Shown: one piece after another, positions 13,174 through 14,346 of the stretch
Numbering within the stretch: position 1 is the stretch's first letter
Layout of the letters: each line of letters starts with the position of its first letter
Assembly: GCA_023415715.1 (NCBI GenBank)
Contig: JAEZJP010000117.1
Span: 1 to 14,346 of the forward strand
Length of the DNA: 14,346 bases
Origin: Bacillota bacterium
Lineage (GTDB): Bacteria > Bacillota > Clostridia > Christensenellales > Aristaeellaceae
Direction of reading: 5' to 3'
The notes under the pieces: model-generated
What the model saw: the letters and a program-made list of their open reading frames with translations, nothing else
Told to the model about the DNA's origin: nothing
Databases searched by the model: none
Made by a program: the position numbers and the translations under genes

Positions 13174-14256
13174 CTATTTTAATTGTCTGAGTGCCCGCAC
13201 AATCAAATCCGCCATCCGCTTTTGTGAAACTTCTCCGGGGTGGTTGCGGCTGCCCATGCCGCCACGGATGGTATCCGCCCTGGGCAAAGCCAAGAATTCC
13301 GCCGGTATCCCCGCCGCCCGCGCGCGCTTAACAGCCGCTTGGATAGGCGCGGCCAACTCATCTCCGCAAATGCCGTAGGCCCAGAGGAGCCTGGCCCGCC
13401 GGTTTTTATCGTGCAGATGATCAAGAAACTGAAAGCATTCATCCTCAAACCGGGGAAGATCCTCTAAGGTGAATGTTGCCGTTTCCCCTGTCACGGGATC
13501 AGTAAAGGGATTGTGGGAAAGCGCCGAAAAATCGTTGCTGCCCAGGTTTACGATCACCGCGTCCGGGCCGAAATGAAAATCATACGTCCTTTCCCCACCG
13601 TGATTTTCGACGCCGAGGGCCTCCATTGCGTGGGGCATGCAGATATAGTCATACACTTTGGGAAGTGTGGTGCGGGGGTTGCCATCCCAGCCACGCATCA
13701 CGCCCCAGCCGCTCTGGCTGACCACCTGATACTGGGCATGAAGCCTGTCCGCCACCAAACGGGCATAGCCATCCGACGCGGAAAAGCACATGGGCACCCA
13801 CTCCATAAAGCTTATGGGTCCGCGCAGCCCCTCGCCGCTTGTCAGGCTGTCGCCCACAAATTCCAGCTTGCACTTGAGCGTGGGCAACGGCTGAAGCTCC
13901 CCGTCATAACGCAGGGACAAAAGCGCCGCATAGGATGCTGGATCGCCGGAAAATGCTTGTGACTCCAGCGTTATGCGCACGCGGTGGGCCTTTGCCGCGT
14001 CCATATTGAGCAGCACATTGTACCAGTGCGTACCCGGAATCGGGGAAAACGTCTGCGCCCTCAGCCCATCCACCTCAAAGGACAGGTAGGGCTTATATAT
14101 CTCGTATGAACATTGTATCTGCACCCACAGCTCGCTGCCAACAAGGGTCATTTCCGCACAGGCGGCCGTCCACATCATGGGGAAACCCGATTGCGCAGGG
14201 TCGAAACGGCCGGATAAACGTACATACTCCGCCGCGCGGATATCAATCGTTTTCAA
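13174..14256 (-). CDS. SGNH/GDSL hydrolase, CE2-like acetyl esterase
   Basis: The 360-residue protein has an N-terminal beta-rich domain (about 1-125) and a C-terminal SGNH hydrolase domain with EFVGDSLTSGEG (nucleophile Ser 137), SQSGWGV (block II), NLGSND (block III, near 238-242) and SRNHPG (His 339). This matches carbohydrate esterase family 2, which removes acetyl groups from plant-type polysaccharides. The Asp usually three residues before the catalytic His is Ser here (SRNH), fitting the Ser-His dyad described for CE2. No signal peptide is visible, so it would act on imported oligosaccharides or be exported otherwise. The start is TTG at 14254-14256, with AAAGGAGG ten bases upstream; no upstream ATG fits and the next Met is residue 27. 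It is monocistronic as seen, and would suit a glycan-degrading lifestyle. Confidence 0.88.
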   Translation of the reverse strand: MKTIDIRAAEYVRLSGRFDPAQSGFPMMWTAACAEMTLVGSELWVQIQCSYEIYKPYLSFEVDGLRAQTFSPIPGTHWYNVLLNMDAAKAHRVRITLESQAFSGDPASYAALLSLRYDGELQPLPTLKCKLEFVGDSLTSGEGLRGPISFMEWVPMCFSASDGYARLVADRLHAQYQVVSQSGWGVMRGWDGNPRTTLPKVYDYICMPHAMEALGVENHGGERTYDFHFGPDAVIVNLGSNDFSALSHNPFTDPVTGETATFTLEDLPRFEDECFQFLDHLHDKNRRARLLWAYGICGDELAAPIQAAVKRARAAGIPAEFLALPRADTIRGGMGSRNHPGEVSQKRMADLIVRALRQLK

Positions 14257-14302
14257 GGGGTGGCGGCCTCCTTTTGTGAACGGGCATCATCCATATACAA
14301 CC

Positions 14303-14331
14303 ATTGTATCGTTTTAGCCACATGAGCGCAA
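14303..14331 (-). promoter_or_regulatory. Sigma-A promoter of the SGNH esterase gene
   Basis: On the minus strand TTGCGC (14326-14331) and TACAAT (14303-14308) are 17 bases apart. Transcription would begin near 14296, about 40 bases before the TTG start. Confidence 0.55.
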
Positions 14332-14346
14332 GCGGTCCTTTCATGC

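Overview
The window looks like a chromosomal segment of a Gram-positive, anaerobic, probably gut-associated member of the Bacillota, most likely Clostridia. The reasons are the YesM/YesN-type two-component pair facing a sugar-type solute-binding protein gene, strong AGGAGG-type ribosome binding sites, sigma-A-like promoters, a VanZ-like gene and short interspersed palindromic repeats of a kind I recall from clostridial genomes. This placement is inference; there is no rRNA or marker gene. No rRNA, tRNA, CRISPR array, transposase, integrase or phage structural gene was seen.

Left part (1-5330, GC-rich): repeat debris and a terminator-like hairpin lie beyond a leftward gene for an extracellular carbohydrate-type solute-binding protein. 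Divergently transcribed are a sensor histidine kinase and an overlapping, unusually short AraC-type response regulator. This is the usual layout of a two-component system that senses an extracellular sugar and controls its ABC importer, although no permease gene is in the window. The divergent spacer holds a 16-bp perfect palindrome on the transporter side and a large inverted repeat that covers the kinase ribosome binding site. A long inverted-repeat element separates the pair from a second, cupin-type AraC regulator.

Middle part (5331-8602, mixed composition): a VanZ-like membrane protein, a RhuM-family gene whose Fic/Doc-like half has been deleted down to a frameshifted tail, a secreted proline/threonine-rich protein, and a pyridoxamine-phosphate-oxidase-fold flavoprotein with a very good promoter and terminator. 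A possible 37-residue Cys-containing peptide gene lies on the minus strand.

Right part (8650-14346): a strongly AT-rich gene encodes a large TPR plus metallo-beta-lactamase-fold protein. It has its own promoter and ribosome binding site but is split by a single in-frame TAA. It is the most unusual item here: intact metal-binding motifs, an N-terminal region I cannot assign, a large alpha-helical repeat region, foreign composition and apparent inactivation. It converges on a TraB/PrgY-family membrane protein gene with only 13 bp between them. Beyond a spacer with a perfect 28-bp inverted repeat of nested hairpins comes a leftward CE2-like SGNH esterase gene with a TTG start. The best candidates for something undescribed are the TPR-MBL gene, the small Cys peptide and the regulatory dyads in the divergent spacer.
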